A stretch of DNA of 64,000 nt from Apostichopus japonicus (taxonomy: Eukaryota > Echinodermata > Holothuroidea > Aspidochirotida > Stichopodidae), in assembly GCF_037975245.1 (NCBI RefSeq), contig NC_092572.1:25304989-25368988 (forward strand), written 5' to 3'. Positions 12,689-25,800 of this stretch are shown here, in pieces. Positions within the stretch are counted from its first letter, which is position 1, and the number at the start of each line of letters is the position of its first letter. A program made the position numbers and the translations under genes. The notes under the pieces are model-generated. The model saw nothing but the letters and a program-made list of their open reading frames with translations, had not been told where the DNA came from and did not search any database.

Positions 12689-15600
12689 ATGGATTCGTTC
12701 GTGAAAGATAAATTAGAAGAATGGGGCTTGATGGAATGGGCTAATTCATTTCAAGGTATGGTATCATGTGCAAATATCTTTTTTAATATGTAATTAAATT
12801 TCAAGAAATGCTGAAGTAGCATACGAAGACTTAACGTATGGCTAAGTCGGTGACTAATTCGTAGTCGTACTAGCCTATAGCCTAACGCTAAGCCATAACA
12901 TAGGCTAGGCCTGTAAAGAGTACACTATTGCAGTTGAGATTGAGATGATGTATACATGTACGGAACCTCTAGTATCTGATAGATAAATCCACAATCCTAA
13001 TTGAACTGTATATTTAAAATAAATATGACGATGCACAACTGCATAAGTAAGCATTGTTGACAATGCATAAGTAGCCTAGGGCCTAGGCCTAAGCAATGTT
13101 GTGCCAAGTTTGGTAAGTAAATATGATGAGGCCTAGGCCCCTAGGCGAGGCCTATTTGCGATCATGAGGGTCAGCGATCATGAGCATGACGGCTAGATTT
13201 AGACATGCTAATGGAGTGGGTTTTTTTGTACACACAGGGCAGCTACTGAAGTGTAAAACATTTGGAATATGCGTAATGTCGTAGGCCTACAGTAGCCTAA
13301 TGTTAGGCCTAGGCTAGGCACTACTGCGCATAGTGTTATAGGCCTAACGTTAGGCCTAGTTATGGAACAAGCCCCAGTGACCAAAAAAAATCATCAGCGT
13401 TTTTACCAGAATTTTAGGGTTACTGTAGGCCTAGGCCTAAATAACAAAAATAGCTTTGCCTAGCCTAGACCTACTGTAGCCTAGGCCTAATGTTACATCT
13501 GATTAAGCAGTAAGTTTACTAATATAGCTTATCAGACTAGGCCTAGGCCTACCAAAAAAAAAGGCAAAGAAGACGAAACAAGAGGCAGAACTTGGAATAA
13601 ATTTACAACAATTTCATTTAAAAATTTCTTGGCAATGAAAATTTTGAATTTTCATACAAAATTAACATTTAGGCCTAGCCTAGAATGTTAGGTCTTTTTG
13701 GTCAAGATGTGAAAAAAAAAACAGCCCGTTTTGCATATATTATGGTTGAAAATAAGTAGGCCTAACAGATCTTATTTGTTCATAGCACTTTTTGAGCATG
13801 TTGCTACGGTAATATTGGAACGTATTGTTAGGTAGCCTAGGTTTATATGCATTATACGGCCCCCGCATTATTCGGGCATCTTGATATACCCTACGATAAG
13901 TACTTGAATATTAATTCTACAAATTAAGTATGTACAGTTAAGCAGGGGGAGGGGGGCGTTGTTGTAAGTAAGTAGCACTGGGTGCCTGTATACTGTGCAC
14001 TTTTCAGCTAAATTGCTTCAACATTCATTGAAAATATTCGGATTATGATGCCTGCACCAGGCAAACCTCAATCTATATAGGCCCTGGCATAATTGCCAAG
14101 GTTCGAAATATGTGGTAGTTCAGTAGGCTGTAGCGGAGTGTAGCCCTAGACGACCAAATATACGTTGGACTACCAGAACTGTCAGAACACTGAGTAGCAG
14201 TAGTCCGGTGGGCTACCAAAATTTCCCAACTTGAAAGCTATTGTTTGTGATAAACTGTTTTCACCCACACACACAATGTGTAAATCTTTTCTATAGCAAT
14301 ATTGTATACTGTATGTCATGAATCATCATCGTTTAAAAAATTATAGGAAAAAATGATAAAAAATAATAATTTGGACCAAGTTTACCATAATAGAACAACA
14401 CAAAATGGCTGCCAAGTTTAAATCTCATCTATACAAAAAACAATGATAACTAAAAAATTTTTATTATAGATTAGGCCTACCTACAAATAGTTCAAAAATT
14501 ATATCCTTCTATAGAATCACATTTAAATTATGCTTCTTCCTCTGGAAAATACAAAACAATTTGTGGGGTTGACTACTGGTACGCAAAATGTACATACTTT
14601 ATCTAAACCAAAATGGCATATGTCGGTGAGCTAATGGTACGATGAAGTGTAAAAACAAAAAAGGGATCAGTTAACTCAATGGTTTACTGTTTTTGTTCTC
14701 AGGAAGGGCAGAATTATAAGCACAACGCAAAAATAAAAAAAGGCATAATACCTGCTGTATAATTTCATTTTTTTGTTCATAGTTTGCTTTAGCAAAATGG
14801 AAGATTTTGTTCAAATCGATGCAAACAAATATTTGGTATGCTTTGTGGGATATGTACTCTCAGTTGCATTTTCAAGAGCATCACGTTACTCCTGTATCTC
14901 TAGTTAAACAAAACATCTGAGATGATATGGTCTTATGCTCTGTAGCAGTAGCCAGCAAAAAGAATTCACCTCAGTGCCAGGATATGGGACATCTACATCA
15001 GTTTGGTTGGATGGTCCTCCAAGACTATTTTGCAGCTCTGTTCACAGTCCAAGTCTGGGTACAAAAAAATGCTTTCTGTGCAGACTTGTCACATATTTCA
15101 TCCTTTTTCAGATTAATCTGGACTTTGAAGTCATCAAGCCAAAGTGTGGGGACAAATTGTTCCTGTTATGGACACCCGCAGTCGCTAGGAACCTACTGCA
15201 TTATGCTGACAAGCAAAATGATTGGTCTCGACACCTGGGGATTGTTCAAGACAGCAGTCAACTATCAGGTAACTAAGTTGCAATAACTTATTAACCCAGG
15301 TAAAATGCATGTGAACTGTTTTCATGTGGCACTGCCAGTGATGTTTCAATTGGCCCCCAGTTGAGCTTCACCTCAGTCAGGGGAAATAATGAAAATGGTG
15401 TGTATTTGGAGGAGGGAGTCAGTCAGGGGATTAAGGTGGTCAGGCAACAGAATAGTGTCAAGTATTATGCCTGATTGCCATATTTCAGTACACAATGCCT
15501 CAGGTCTGGCATGGGCACAACCCTGCACAGTCAACATAGATGACATCGGATTTGTTATAAGCTACAAATGTTTTCTATTCTCGCATCAGAATTCTGGTAA

Positions 15601-17220
15601 TATTGTATTGCTTCATCGACGAACATTCATTGGCCTGGCATCCACCCAACTTTGGATCACAATCAGAGATGCTGTTGAGAAATTGGTGGATTTGTAGAGC
15701 CGTCAGAGATCCTATCCACACTATATAATGCATATTGTTCCACTGAAAGACATTTTTTAACTGATATATCATCATATATTCCCACAAATGTGTTACCTTA
15801 TAACACGGGCATAATCAGTGCCTTCATGAGTGTTAAGTCTGTGAATCTTTCCCCAAGGTTCTTATTTTTCCTCTTTACAGATGATGAAGTATGCAACATT
15901 GCACTGCAGTGTATTCCATGCATTCTACCTGTTGGGTCACAGAAGATAAAGGGCAAAGGAAAACGGGCTACAATTGAAGATGCCCTCACTTCATTTGTAG
16001 ATTTGCAAAAGGTGAGCTGAAAGCTAAATTTGAAGTAGAAAAATTCCTTTTATAAGATCATCGTCGGTTACAGGTTCATCTAGGAAAATTGACAGACGAT
16101 AAAATTATGGATGAAACAGGCAAAGAGCTTGCCTTCTCTTCGCGAGCAGTGTACATCGATTGGTGAGACAAGACATTCATCAGATACAATCCTACCCTGC
16201 TCCTAGAACCACCATTTTATGTTCCCATCTGAAAGACATGAACGATGCATTCAGCCACTTTCCCAAGGGGAATGGTGGAAGGGGACTATCAAAGCATCGG
16301 TCACTAATGCTCTGCAGCTGTGCCAATCAAATGCCTGAAGAACCTCACCAGCCCCAGAAATTGTGGAACCATAACCCACTACCACTGCACCAGGTTGCAT
16401 TGTACAAACCCTTAACCAAATTTATTACAGGTAGAGTTGTAACAATGATTTCTTCATTCCAGTATACACATGATATATGAATACATATAAATGTGAATGC
16501 AGAATATGTTGAATGTGCAGTAGAAGAGTGTACAATCTAATTCACACCGATTGGATAGGACATTGTGGTATTCCAGGCAGTATGGTGTGATAGTATAAGT
16601 GTCTTGTTAACTTCTGAACACTGTGTTCATCCATAATCAATTGTCAAGGGTTCCTAGATGAGCCTCAAAATAACTTACAGAGACCCGACAATTCCTACCT
16701 GGCACCTCTAAAACCCACTATGAAATTGTGGCACTATTCATCACTGAAGTTGTGAAATGCTAAATACTGCACATCCTTAATCAAAACAAAGATTGCTTCT
16801 ATCAACCTGCCTTCTGGGGAGTACTGCAATATATGATCCTTTCTATATGGAAGGCAGCATTTGAATAAATCTAAGAAGTTTGCTTCCATAACCTTTTCTT
16901 TTTCATTTCAGATTGGAACCAATATTCCACACTACCTTGAAGGGGTGAAACAAAAGCAACCATTCGTTCTAGCTATTGGAAGCAGCAGGGTTAGCCCGGA
17001 ACAAACGTACATAATCATAGAGAGAGAAGCCATTCCACAGGAGTCGCTGCTTAATGCCATTGATTTATGTTTTAAATGTTTTCATGTTTTTGATATGAAT
17101 TATCAATGGCAATCATACAACACCTGGCAGTTCCTCCAGACTGTTGTATACAACTTACCTGGGAAAATGTCATCTTCAGTTGTGTCATTGAAGACATATT
17201 TGAAAGTCGGAAGGAAGTAG
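12689..17220 (+). CDS. SAM-domain protein of unknown function (incomplete model)
   Basis: Exons seen: 12689-12755 (start MDSFVKDKLEEWGLMEWANSFQ), 14804-14835 (DFVQIDANKYL; weak acceptor, an alternative at 14793 breaks frame), 15112-15268 (INLDFEVIKPKCGDKLFLLW…), 15881-16011, 16074-16162 and 16912-17220 (stop TAG). The first three together read like a sterile alpha motif: WGL-x-E-W…F…ID…L…GDKLFLL. SAM domains mediate protein or RNA contacts. The last exon (IGTNIPHYLEGVKQKQPFVLAIG … VFDMNYQWQSYNTWQFLQTVVYNL) resembles a C-terminal region I associate with SAMD3-like predicted proteins of fish and marine invertebrates; that is memory, not a search. Exon 16074-16162 ends in phase 2 and cannot join 16912 in frame, so an exon between 16163 and 16911 is missing or decayed. 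It lies inside the TIR element and runs antisense to the surrounding gene. Confidence 0.6.
12900..13900. repeat. Cluster of AGGCCTA / TAGGCCT words
   Basis: The palindromic hexamer AGGCCT and its extensions (GGCCTAGGCCTA, TAGCCTAGGCC) recur dozens of times within 1 kb, in the first intron of the SAM gene. They are not in strict tandem. Similar words occur sparsely elsewhere (about 42850, 51020, 53210). Confidence 0.75.
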
Positions 17221-18778
17221 GGCTGAAAATTTTCAGACCTATTCGCACAGTGCAACACTAGAATTAAGTTGGCGATCGATTCAACTGTCCATTACAACTC
17301 CTTTTTACATGACAGTTGAAAGAATTTGGACACAATTTTGTTCAATGCCGAGCAATCTTTATTATCATCTGAAGTTGTGTGATTTTAGTTGAAATCTCAA
17401 CTGTTAGTTGAATCACGTTTATGGGACCAAGGCATACTTGCCTCATATACAAAGCAAAGATATGCTTGTATTCTAAGAAGAATTGGCAAAACGTTTTCAG
17501 CCTGTATGATCATATTTGTTTTCATCTCATAAATTCCAGTTCCAAAGTTGCAGCTCACAAATATTTTGCTGTCATGAAATTTTAGAAGCAAATTATATGG
17601 ATTGTCCCAGTCCCAGTTATCTGCTCTAAATAAATTGCTTGGACTATTTTCAATTGAACGGCTCTTGGAATACAGAAATATGTGTATCCATTCTACACAT
17701 ATTTACATATACAATATTTACCTGTGCTGGGTTATGTACAACAGCAGTATAAATATTACACATAATATATGGACTCATTACTTAAAGGCTTGCCGCCGTT
17801 TAATGAAATCCATGGATAAGTGTTAAAAAGGGGGGGGGGAGGGGAATCTTCTTTACGAGGCCTAATTTAGTGAACATTTTCAAGACTGACCATCCAGCAC
17901 CCCATCTTTTAAAAATTGGCAACCATGTTTTGGTTGTCATTTTCTTCTTTTGTTATTACATCGTAAGTAAGGCAAATACTTCCCCATGCGAGCTAGTCTA
18001 TGCTCTAGCTGATAAATATCATTATGAAGACACACACATGTCTAGCTAGAAAGTGTTCGTTCATTCATTCAGCAAATTGTATTTTATCCATACAAGTCTA
18101 ATAAAATGTTGAAATTGTTTATGTAAAAATTGCACTGGGGTAAAAAACATTTTTGATTAATTGGTAACGCTTCAAACAATTCCTTCCTTTAGATCTTGTG
18201 CTATGGTACCATATTAATGAAACATTCAGTTTTGTTGCAATTTTACATTAGTTTTTAGCAGTTTTTCAGCAGTTCACTTTCTTTGAAGGAGTTACATCAA
18301 TAAATTGCATTGTCAAATAAAGCCTTTTGTATTTATGTATTTTTTCCTATAAGAGTCAAGCTGACCCAAATGTGGTTGATTTCCATCATAACCCTTGCCG
18401 GGGTCAATATTTACCAATATTTCTGGGTCAAATTTACAACCCATAAATTGGGTCACTTATTCTGACCTAATTTTCTGGGTCAGTTTGACCCAAATGTGTT
18501 AGGTTCCCTCCTGACTTTCATTTGGGTCAAAAAGTGACCCAATTTGGGTCAATTTTAACCCAAGTGTTTTTAGAGTGTAGCGCAGGCGTCCTATTGCAGC
18601 TGGCATTCTACCGTACAAATACAATATTTGTTTTAAATTACATGTTTGTTTCATGCAATCCAGTTCATATCAAATATTTGACTACATTCAAAGTCAAATT
18701 TTGTGATGAACAATCTGCATGATCGAAATAGGGACCTGGGCCTAAGAATAAACAAATGATACAATTAATTTCACTTAC

Positions 18779-20102
18779 CACGTCATAAACGGTAACTGTG
18801 CATTTTGACGGACTTAACGTAACCAATCTGTTTTCTGTGGTTACGCGTATTTTATGTAACTCTTCATTCATATCGAAAGCACGAAGACATCGGCTAGTCT
18901 TCTGAGAATAAAGCTGAATTTGAAAATTACTCCATGAGACAAATACGAGATCAGCCCTTTCATGAACACATATGCTCATGGCCATTGCGTCTGTTTGAAT
19001 AGCATTTTTTAATTCCATTTCCTTTGATCCAGTCAAACTGAAGACAAGAGCTCGACCAGCATTTTTTGTACAAACGTATATTTTTTCCATCACAACAACC
19101 ATTTCCAATACACAGTCATTTCTCATATCTCTCAAAGAGATAATATTTTCGTCCATTGAATCCAAATTATACACGCTGACATTGGTTGGTAAGATTGACG
19201 CTGCATACAGGTTTCCTCTGTAGAGACATACACACGTAGGGGACCGCTTCCAGTTTAGGGTCTTAAAAACATCCCTGTCTTCAATACTCATAAATTGCAC
19301 TTCGCTTTCAACTTTCAAACCAATTATCGAGCTACCTTCCGAAAACAGCACCAATTGTTCGCCCGGCTGAGTTAGGTCAAAGTTTTGGTTAAATTCAGGA
19401 AAATTGTCATACTTTCCAGAGGCTTCCTTGTACATAGAAATAAATGTTTTGGGTATTTCTAGGTTATGCCCAGATATGAGAAGCTCATTTGCCGGTCCTA
19501 ACGCGATATCGTCTATTCTCCACTTGTCTTTTTCTTGATATTTTTCGTTTGAAATGCGACCCATCCTGCAAATAAAAAATTGGTGTTTTAAGTCATTAAT
19601 GAAAAATGATTATCGTTCAACACATCTATTGAGCCAAGGAGGGGCGTTATCGCTAAAGAGGCAGGCATTCATTCCTACTCGAGATAAGATAAGTTCTCAA
19701 ACCTCGTTGAGGTACTTTAATAGTTTAGAACCCATTTAGTTAATATTATTATAGTTGCACATCTCTTCGTTGGTGAAAACTTCTTTCTAGGGTGTCAGTC
19801 AGAAGCAACAGTACTTTATATACCGTGAAAATCAGAACTGTCGTATCGAAAGGAGTTGTCACAGAGCAGTAATTTCTCTACCCATTTAAATACAAGTCGA
19901 GTAAAACTCTATTTAATAATCGTAAGTCAAGCCAAGTAAAAAATTACAATTTGTATAAGAAATGTAATGAAAGCTGGACATCTTCTGAAATCAAGTCAAG
20001 TATAAGCTAATAAATAGTATTGCATTACAGACATGCTAAATTGTCAATTTTCTGAATCCAGATTTGTACTTACAATATTGGCGTCATTGCTGAGGCTGCC
20101 AT
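18779..20102 (-). CDS. Beta-propeller-like protein, 5' exons (identity unknown)
   Basis: Minus strand. Exon 1, 20102-20074, encodes MAASAMTPI plus two bases and ends at a strong donor (GTAAGTAC). Exon 2, 19565-18779, follows a TTTGCAG acceptor, restores phase and is open for 262 codons up to a GTAAGTGA donor at 18778. The protein is rich in short beta strands with recurring blade-like patterns, e.g. PTCVCLYRGNLYAAS, EKIYVCTKNAGRALVFSL, RADLVFVSWSNFQIQLYS and NRLVTLSPSKCTVTVYDV, resembling WD40/NHL-type propellers without clear WD dipeptides. There is no signal peptide or membrane segment. No homologue recognised. The next exon downstream is most likely at 6871, giving an intron of about 11.9 kb. 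Confidence 0.66.
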
Positions 20103-21050
20103 TTTCAATGTTGATGTAAAATGCAAAGAATTAAAGTAGAACTCAGAGATCTAAAACAAAAAAAAAGATTTTGTTAGATATGTATGAACAGTTTTTAAAT
20201 CATCATATTGGTCCATCGGGTTTAATTGATCAACAATCAGTTATTTCAATGCTTTCGGTACAGCTTCAAGTGATTGTTACTTTAGCATCAACAAGATTCA
20301 GCATCCATTGTCCTCATTGTTTTCCTACCCTTTGCGTTAGTATGGAAAATATTATTCCTCTTACCAAGAATCCGCCACTGTTGATTGGTCTTTCGGACAC
20401 CTACACGTAAGAACAACTATATATCATCATCATTACCATAGCAATGCTTTTCTTACGAAAACTTAAGTGTATCGTAGACCCTATTCCCTTAGGAAAGTTT
20501 CTTTGTAGAACTCTTTGTTTTGAGTTTATTTGTAAATGAAGCAATAATGTTAAGAATAAACCTTCGAACAATCAATGCTCTTCTGAAGATCGTTAGTTGC
20601 AAAGGAAATGAGTTTTTATACTTACTTTTGACAAACAAGTAACTGCCTACAGAACGATGTCAATCTACAATACACTTCCATATGCCTTAATTCAAGTTTG
20701 TTTAAAGCCTAGCGTGAATGTGGACATTGGACGCTCTCCGAACAATTGATTGTTTAAATAAAATGCTGTTTGATTTGGCAAACTTGCTATTGTACATAAT
20801 AGTGAATATGACCATGTGACACCATGAGTAAGAACTGCTACGTCACCTTTTCACCCGTGTTTAACTTGATGTTAACACTTGCATTACACTAACGTATGTT
20901 GCCAATTTACTGTAAATCAAATTAGGAACTTACGTGTAAGTTAAACATCCACTCACTTAAATTGTTGAGAAATTACACCTTCTGCTAATATTGTTATTCT
21001 TCCGAAATGTTATAGAATCTGATTGAGAAAACTTAGTATCGCACCATGCA
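20103..21050. other. Upstream region of the propeller gene
   Basis: AT-rich 5' flank with no recognised exon on either strand. A 79-codon plus-strand frame at 20171-20410 has no supporting context. Confidence 0.4.
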
Positions 21051-21052
21051 TC

Positions 21053-21136
<84 letters not shown>

Positions 21137-21262
21137 TCTTTGCATTGTATATATATATATATATATATAAATACAATGCAAAGAATCATATATATATATA
21201 TATATATATATAGGCCTATACATATATATATATATATATAGGCCTATATATATATATATAGG

Positions 21263-21350
<88 letters not shown>
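21053..21350. repeat. (TA)n microsatellite with embedded inverted repeats
   Basis: Long (TA)n tracts are interrupted by ATGATTCTTTGCATTGTA at 21132, its inverted copy TACAATGCAAAGAATCAT at 21172, and a third, direct copy at 21348 in the unique flank. TAGGCCTATA words occur at 21211, 21239 and 21260. The inverted copies frame a central TA tract, so the block can form a large cruciform. Confidence 0.88.
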
Positions 21351-21352
<2 letters not shown>

Positions 21353-21642
21353 TCTTTGCATTGTACATTCAATGACAAAGTTATTACCCGTCAGTCTTTA
21401 CACTAATGGACCTGCACTAAGGACAACAAATTACTTGTATATAAAAGGGGCATCCCTAATTAAAAGTATAGAAGTTGTGGTCGTTCTAAACAAAAGTAAT
21501 TCTACAAATTGTGCTCTCATAACACAGGTCCATTATGTTGAATTTTTGTTTGCAGTTCCTGCTAATATATGCCAGAACACCTAGTAACGGCCGGACAGTG
21601 CTTATGCAAAAAAAGGAAATGGTTGTTCTCGTATTCATATTG

Positions 21643-21874
21643 TATGTATGTATGTATGTAGATAGTTTAGATCCTCCTGCAAGCAGAAACTCGCGAAGAA
21701 GTCTCATTGACTTGTCAAAGCCGCAAGCTCACCGAACTTCAGTATCTTGAATTCAAATTTAACGTCCATTATTATTAATTGTCAATTTTCAACAACTCTG
21801 TAACTGGACGATATACATTAACTTAGGACCTTATGATTGGAAGGCACCGGTCGTTAACCACTGAGCTAACACTC
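21643..21874 (-). mobile_element. tRNA-derived SINE (family 2), copy 1
   Basis: Minus-strand orientation. The head at the right end has pol III box A-like TAGCTCAGTGGTTAA and a degenerate box B, the body is about 200 bp, and the tail at the left end is (TACA)n. Flanked by the 7-bp direct repeat CATATTG (21636-21642 and 21875-21881). A second copy of the same family is at 36626-36868. Confidence 0.85.
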
Positions 21875-22493
21875 CATATTGCACTCGGATTTAAAACGAA
21901 TTTTCACAGTGCAGACATTACATAAGATAAGTACCATACCTATACTGTTCCGTACCAATGATCCTTACAAAGTCTAACCTGAGGGAATTCCTAGCTTTAT
22001 AAGGTATTATAATTGTATTATGAATATCCAATGTATATGGGCGCAAAGAGTAAACGCTCAACGTTTAATCATACATTATACTACATACAACGTACGGTAA
22101 TAGTCATCGAAGGTGCGCAGAAGAACATGTAAACAGACGAACTACGCTAATCTTCATACACGAGAGAGGGCCACCTTTAGTATATATCGGTGGGTTTCAA
22201 AGAACGATGTACCCTTGATTTTACAGTTTCATTCTCAGATCCGTGGTTTCCAAATAGTATGATATTTAAAGCGATTTTTCCTGCAACAAGAAGTCGACAA
22301 AATTCAATAAAATGTCGATCAAGTAAATTCCACTAAGCCAATCGATATCGTTGTTACTGCCCAATGGCCAAGCCCATTGTTTGGCTCGTCTTCCAAACGA
22401 TTTGAAAATTAATTCATATTCGATGACGACTTGTGTTGTTTTGATTTATTTTACTTTGTCCAAACTTCACTTGCACCATTAATAAGAAAATAC

Positions 22494-22869
22494 CAGTGGC
22501 GTAGGAAGGTACTTTTGAGTGGGGGGCTGAAGACTGATGGCCGGCCTGGGGGAGGGGTTTAAGGGGAGGGGGTGTCCCCCTCCCCTTTGGAAAGTTTTAG
22601 CATTTCCAGGTGGCCTCAGATGCAATTTGGTGCAATATAGCACACTTCAACACCCACTCCATTTTGTAAAGAATTTTGCATTTTCACCTGGCCTTAGATG
22701 CAATTTGGTGCTTCAAATGAGATTTTTTTCTCATTTGGAAATGAAAAAGGGGTTTTCTGACTTGCGGAGCGGGGGGGGGGGGCGGAACGATACTTCCGCC
22801 CTCCACCCATATTTTTCACTGGGGGGGCTGGCGCCCCCCCCCCCCAGCCCCCCGGTTCCTACGCCCTTG
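22494..22869. mobile_element. Non-autonomous hAT element (CAGTGGCGTAGGAA type)
   Basis: Left TIR CAGTGGCGTAGGAA; right end TTCCTACGCCCTTG is its complement with small changes. A perfect 8-bp duplication GAAAATAC lies at 22486-22493 and 22870-22877. The interior is G- and C-run rich, with two related segments (GGTGGCCTCAGATGCAATTT… and CTGGCCTTAGATGCAATTT…). No transposase. Confidence 0.9.
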
Positions 22870-22879
22870 GAAAATACAG

Positions 22880-25800
22880 AAAGTAAAAAATAATGTGACC
22901 CCTGTATATCATTTCCACTGCTGATTAGCTGAAAGCAAGATGACGCAATTAAGAAGGATAATACAATCAACGTTCGCGGTTTAATTGCTAATTACTTCCC
23001 CCATTTACTTTCACGTTGATAACCATGAGTCGGGTATTTATGCTCGTTTGTACCTATATGTATGGTCTTAGCTATTTACAATCGCTCTCTTCCAAACAAG
23101 ACGCCATACAGGACTCGAACTTACCCCGTACCAACTAATCAACAAGTTTCTCATCATTATACTTTTGAAACGATTGTAAATATAAACCGTTGCCAGGATG
23201 ATCACTTCATGCATGGAACTTTGCTGTATTACATTTGATGGGTGACTTCCACTATTCGCCTACCGCACCCCTCTCATTTAGTAGGTCTGTCATGCAAACC
23301 CTACAACCGCTTTGTTTGTACTCTCCCCAACATGTAGTTTGTAACTACAACCACAAAAATGAGCACTATATGAATAACTGATAAGCGACACAAGAATAAC
23401 ATGTAAAAGTCATTGTTTCATTTTATATATCTGAATAGGCATTTCGCAAATATGTATAAATATTTTCCCAAAACATTTTTATGTTTTGTGAAAGAACGTT
23501 CAGTCATGCTTATACTTCAACATTTCAAGTTTTCATGAGTTGGGTAGCTGGTAAGCAGTAGAGCACTCCAACGGATTCAACTATAATCAGTCATTACTCG
23601 TTATAATGCATATACTTTGCAAAACGAAACTAAATTCATGAACACTTATTTACAAGGGGCAACGGCTAACGAGCTCATAAACAACAGAATTTCATCTGAT
23701 AAGACTTGACTACGTGCATTCTTGAGGGGTCTACCAACTGATTATACTTGGTCTCTGTTGACAAAATTTTCTTCACATTGGAGACGCTAAACAATGAACA
23801 CTACGAACTTTCCGGATGTCAAAGGGCAGTGCAGTTTTAATAGCACTGAGCAAATACATACTTTAGATAACTTTAGGCATATTTCAAATATGTCTTTGCC
23901 CCTGTGACTCTTCAGTAGCAAATAGATATCTGATGAAACTTGCTAGGTGTATTCGTGGTCATGTAGCAACTGGATTTGTCTGAAGTTAGATCTCTATTAT
24001 ATCCTCAGAGTCCTTAAACATGTAGAAATCCAGATGATTTCCATTCAAGACTTATTAATACTATGCAAAGTATTTGTTAGCACAGCCTTGCGTATAGAGA
24101 AATATATATATACCTAAATTATATTTTCTGGGGGTGCCATCATACCCTCTACATGAGAGTCAGCTTAAATGACCCAGGGCAGCACCCTCCTTATTAAATC
24201 ATTGAGTCACCTACAGCCCTCCCGTAAAGTTATACACACATTAAGCTTCGACTTGAAAGCAACATTGTTAAGACCGTTTATTAATAATTTGTGGTCAGAG
24301 CTGTGCTTATCAGGAGATATGTAATTGGATCAATGAGAAAAGAGAATACAAATATTAACATTAAGACAAGTAACAAACACAGGACATTTTTTTTTCAAAA
24401 TAGAAACCTTATTTCCTTTTCATCCCTTCAAAACAAATTTCGAATAAAAACAAACTTTTGAAATATTGTTAATTAACAAAAAAGTTAGATAGTATGTTTC
24501 TTAGTATATATCATTCGGTTGTTGATTAATTAACAAAATGAGTAACGTGAGTTTGCTAATTATAGTAATTAGCTAATCTACACAATAAACACTTCCAATA
24601 ATCAAATAAAGGAAATCAACTTGGGCAAAATATGTGCGTTTATGCACCGACTTGACACTGACTTTAGTGTGGATTGTAGTGTTTAAGTATTAAAAACAAA
24701 ACTGAAAGCAAAATATGGCTGACATAATATTGTGTTAATGAACTTTGTTCGACTCCTGATAAGCCATGAAATCACACAAGCTTGTTAAGATAATTTGAAG
24801 TGCAAAGGTCAATGCAGTCCCATCAATAATAGCGATAACAATATGGGGCTTTTATTTACACATGATAATGCCACGAAGAGTGTTTCTTTTGGGGAATTCA
24901 CCATGATCAAAGGGCAGAGTTGTTATGTATGTACTTTCAATACATAAAAGATACAAAGATTAGGCTGCACAACCGCAGAGACCTTTAAGGGTAATTATAA
25001 TATTGAAAAAGAGTCCTAACATGCAATAAAAGACACTAAAACGAAGAAAATGTCAATTGACGTTGTAAATCGTGGAAATTTATGGTAGGATCATGCTAGA
25101 CCCAAATCGTATGGACATAATGTGAATAAAGACGGTGTCAGCGATGCAAAAACTATGACAAAACAAATTAAATTCCCCTGTTTAGGAAAACGCTACATAA
25201 TGAACAGTACAAATAATTTCATTTGAGAAAAAAAGAGACGTTCCGAATGGAAAGTTAAAATATAGCATGTTTTTACAAGCTACTTGAACTATATTACAAT
25301 ACCAATATTGCATCTTTCACACCAGGATTGATATTTGGACAACAGCATTCTTATTTTCATTAGATTTGTGATTATATCACCTGCCAGCATAACCTTACTG
25401 CTTCAAGCTTGCTAAGACTAAACAAGGCATGTATGTATCTAACAGTAACTAACTTTTTGATAGCTGTCATGGAATCTTAACATATGCATTATCTGCAAGC
25501 TGGGAGTTGATCAAAAACATAACATGGAGTAGGCTCGTCCAGTATTTAGGTGCACAGAGTAAATATATAGTACTTGAACGTATGTTTTCAACAGTTACAC
25601 AGGTTGACCACAATTTCTTCAAGAGAACTTTTATTACCAAGACAACAAATTAATTAATCTCGTTAATTTCAAAATCTTTAGCTCAACTCACTTGAGATGA
25701 TATACATTGATTTGACACAACTCTGTAGATAACAAAACTTAGCCATCCTTCCCTTCTCTAACACAATATATTAGTGTAAACCTTCATGTATATGCAAACA

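Larger units (their letters stand above)
12381..18579. mobile_element. 6.2-kb element with terminal inverted repeats, carrying a SAM-domain gene
   Basis: The left end TACACTCTTAAAACACC and the right end (reverse complement TACACTCTAAAAACACTT) match over 22 bp with two mismatches. Inside both ends lie clusters of GACCCA/TGGGTC words (12400-12480 and 18360-18560; many more at the right end). The outermost TA may be a TA target duplication with TIRs starting CACTC, or part of the TIR; no longer duplication is visible. Superfamily unknown to me; no DDE transposase was recognised inside. The element encloses the SAM-gene exons (12689-17220) and an AATAAA at 18316. It sits in the long intron of the minus-strand propeller gene, only 200 bp from its exon. 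Mobility is inferred from the ends only. Confidence 0.68.

Noticed and set aside
16160-16480. 106-codon plus-strand ORF in the SAM gene region
   Set aside because: Starts inside an exon in the wrong frame and ends past a possible donor; no similarity recognised and the phase does not fit the final exon.
21023-21361. ORFs of repeated Tyr-Ile on both strands
   Set aside because: Translation of the TA microsatellite.
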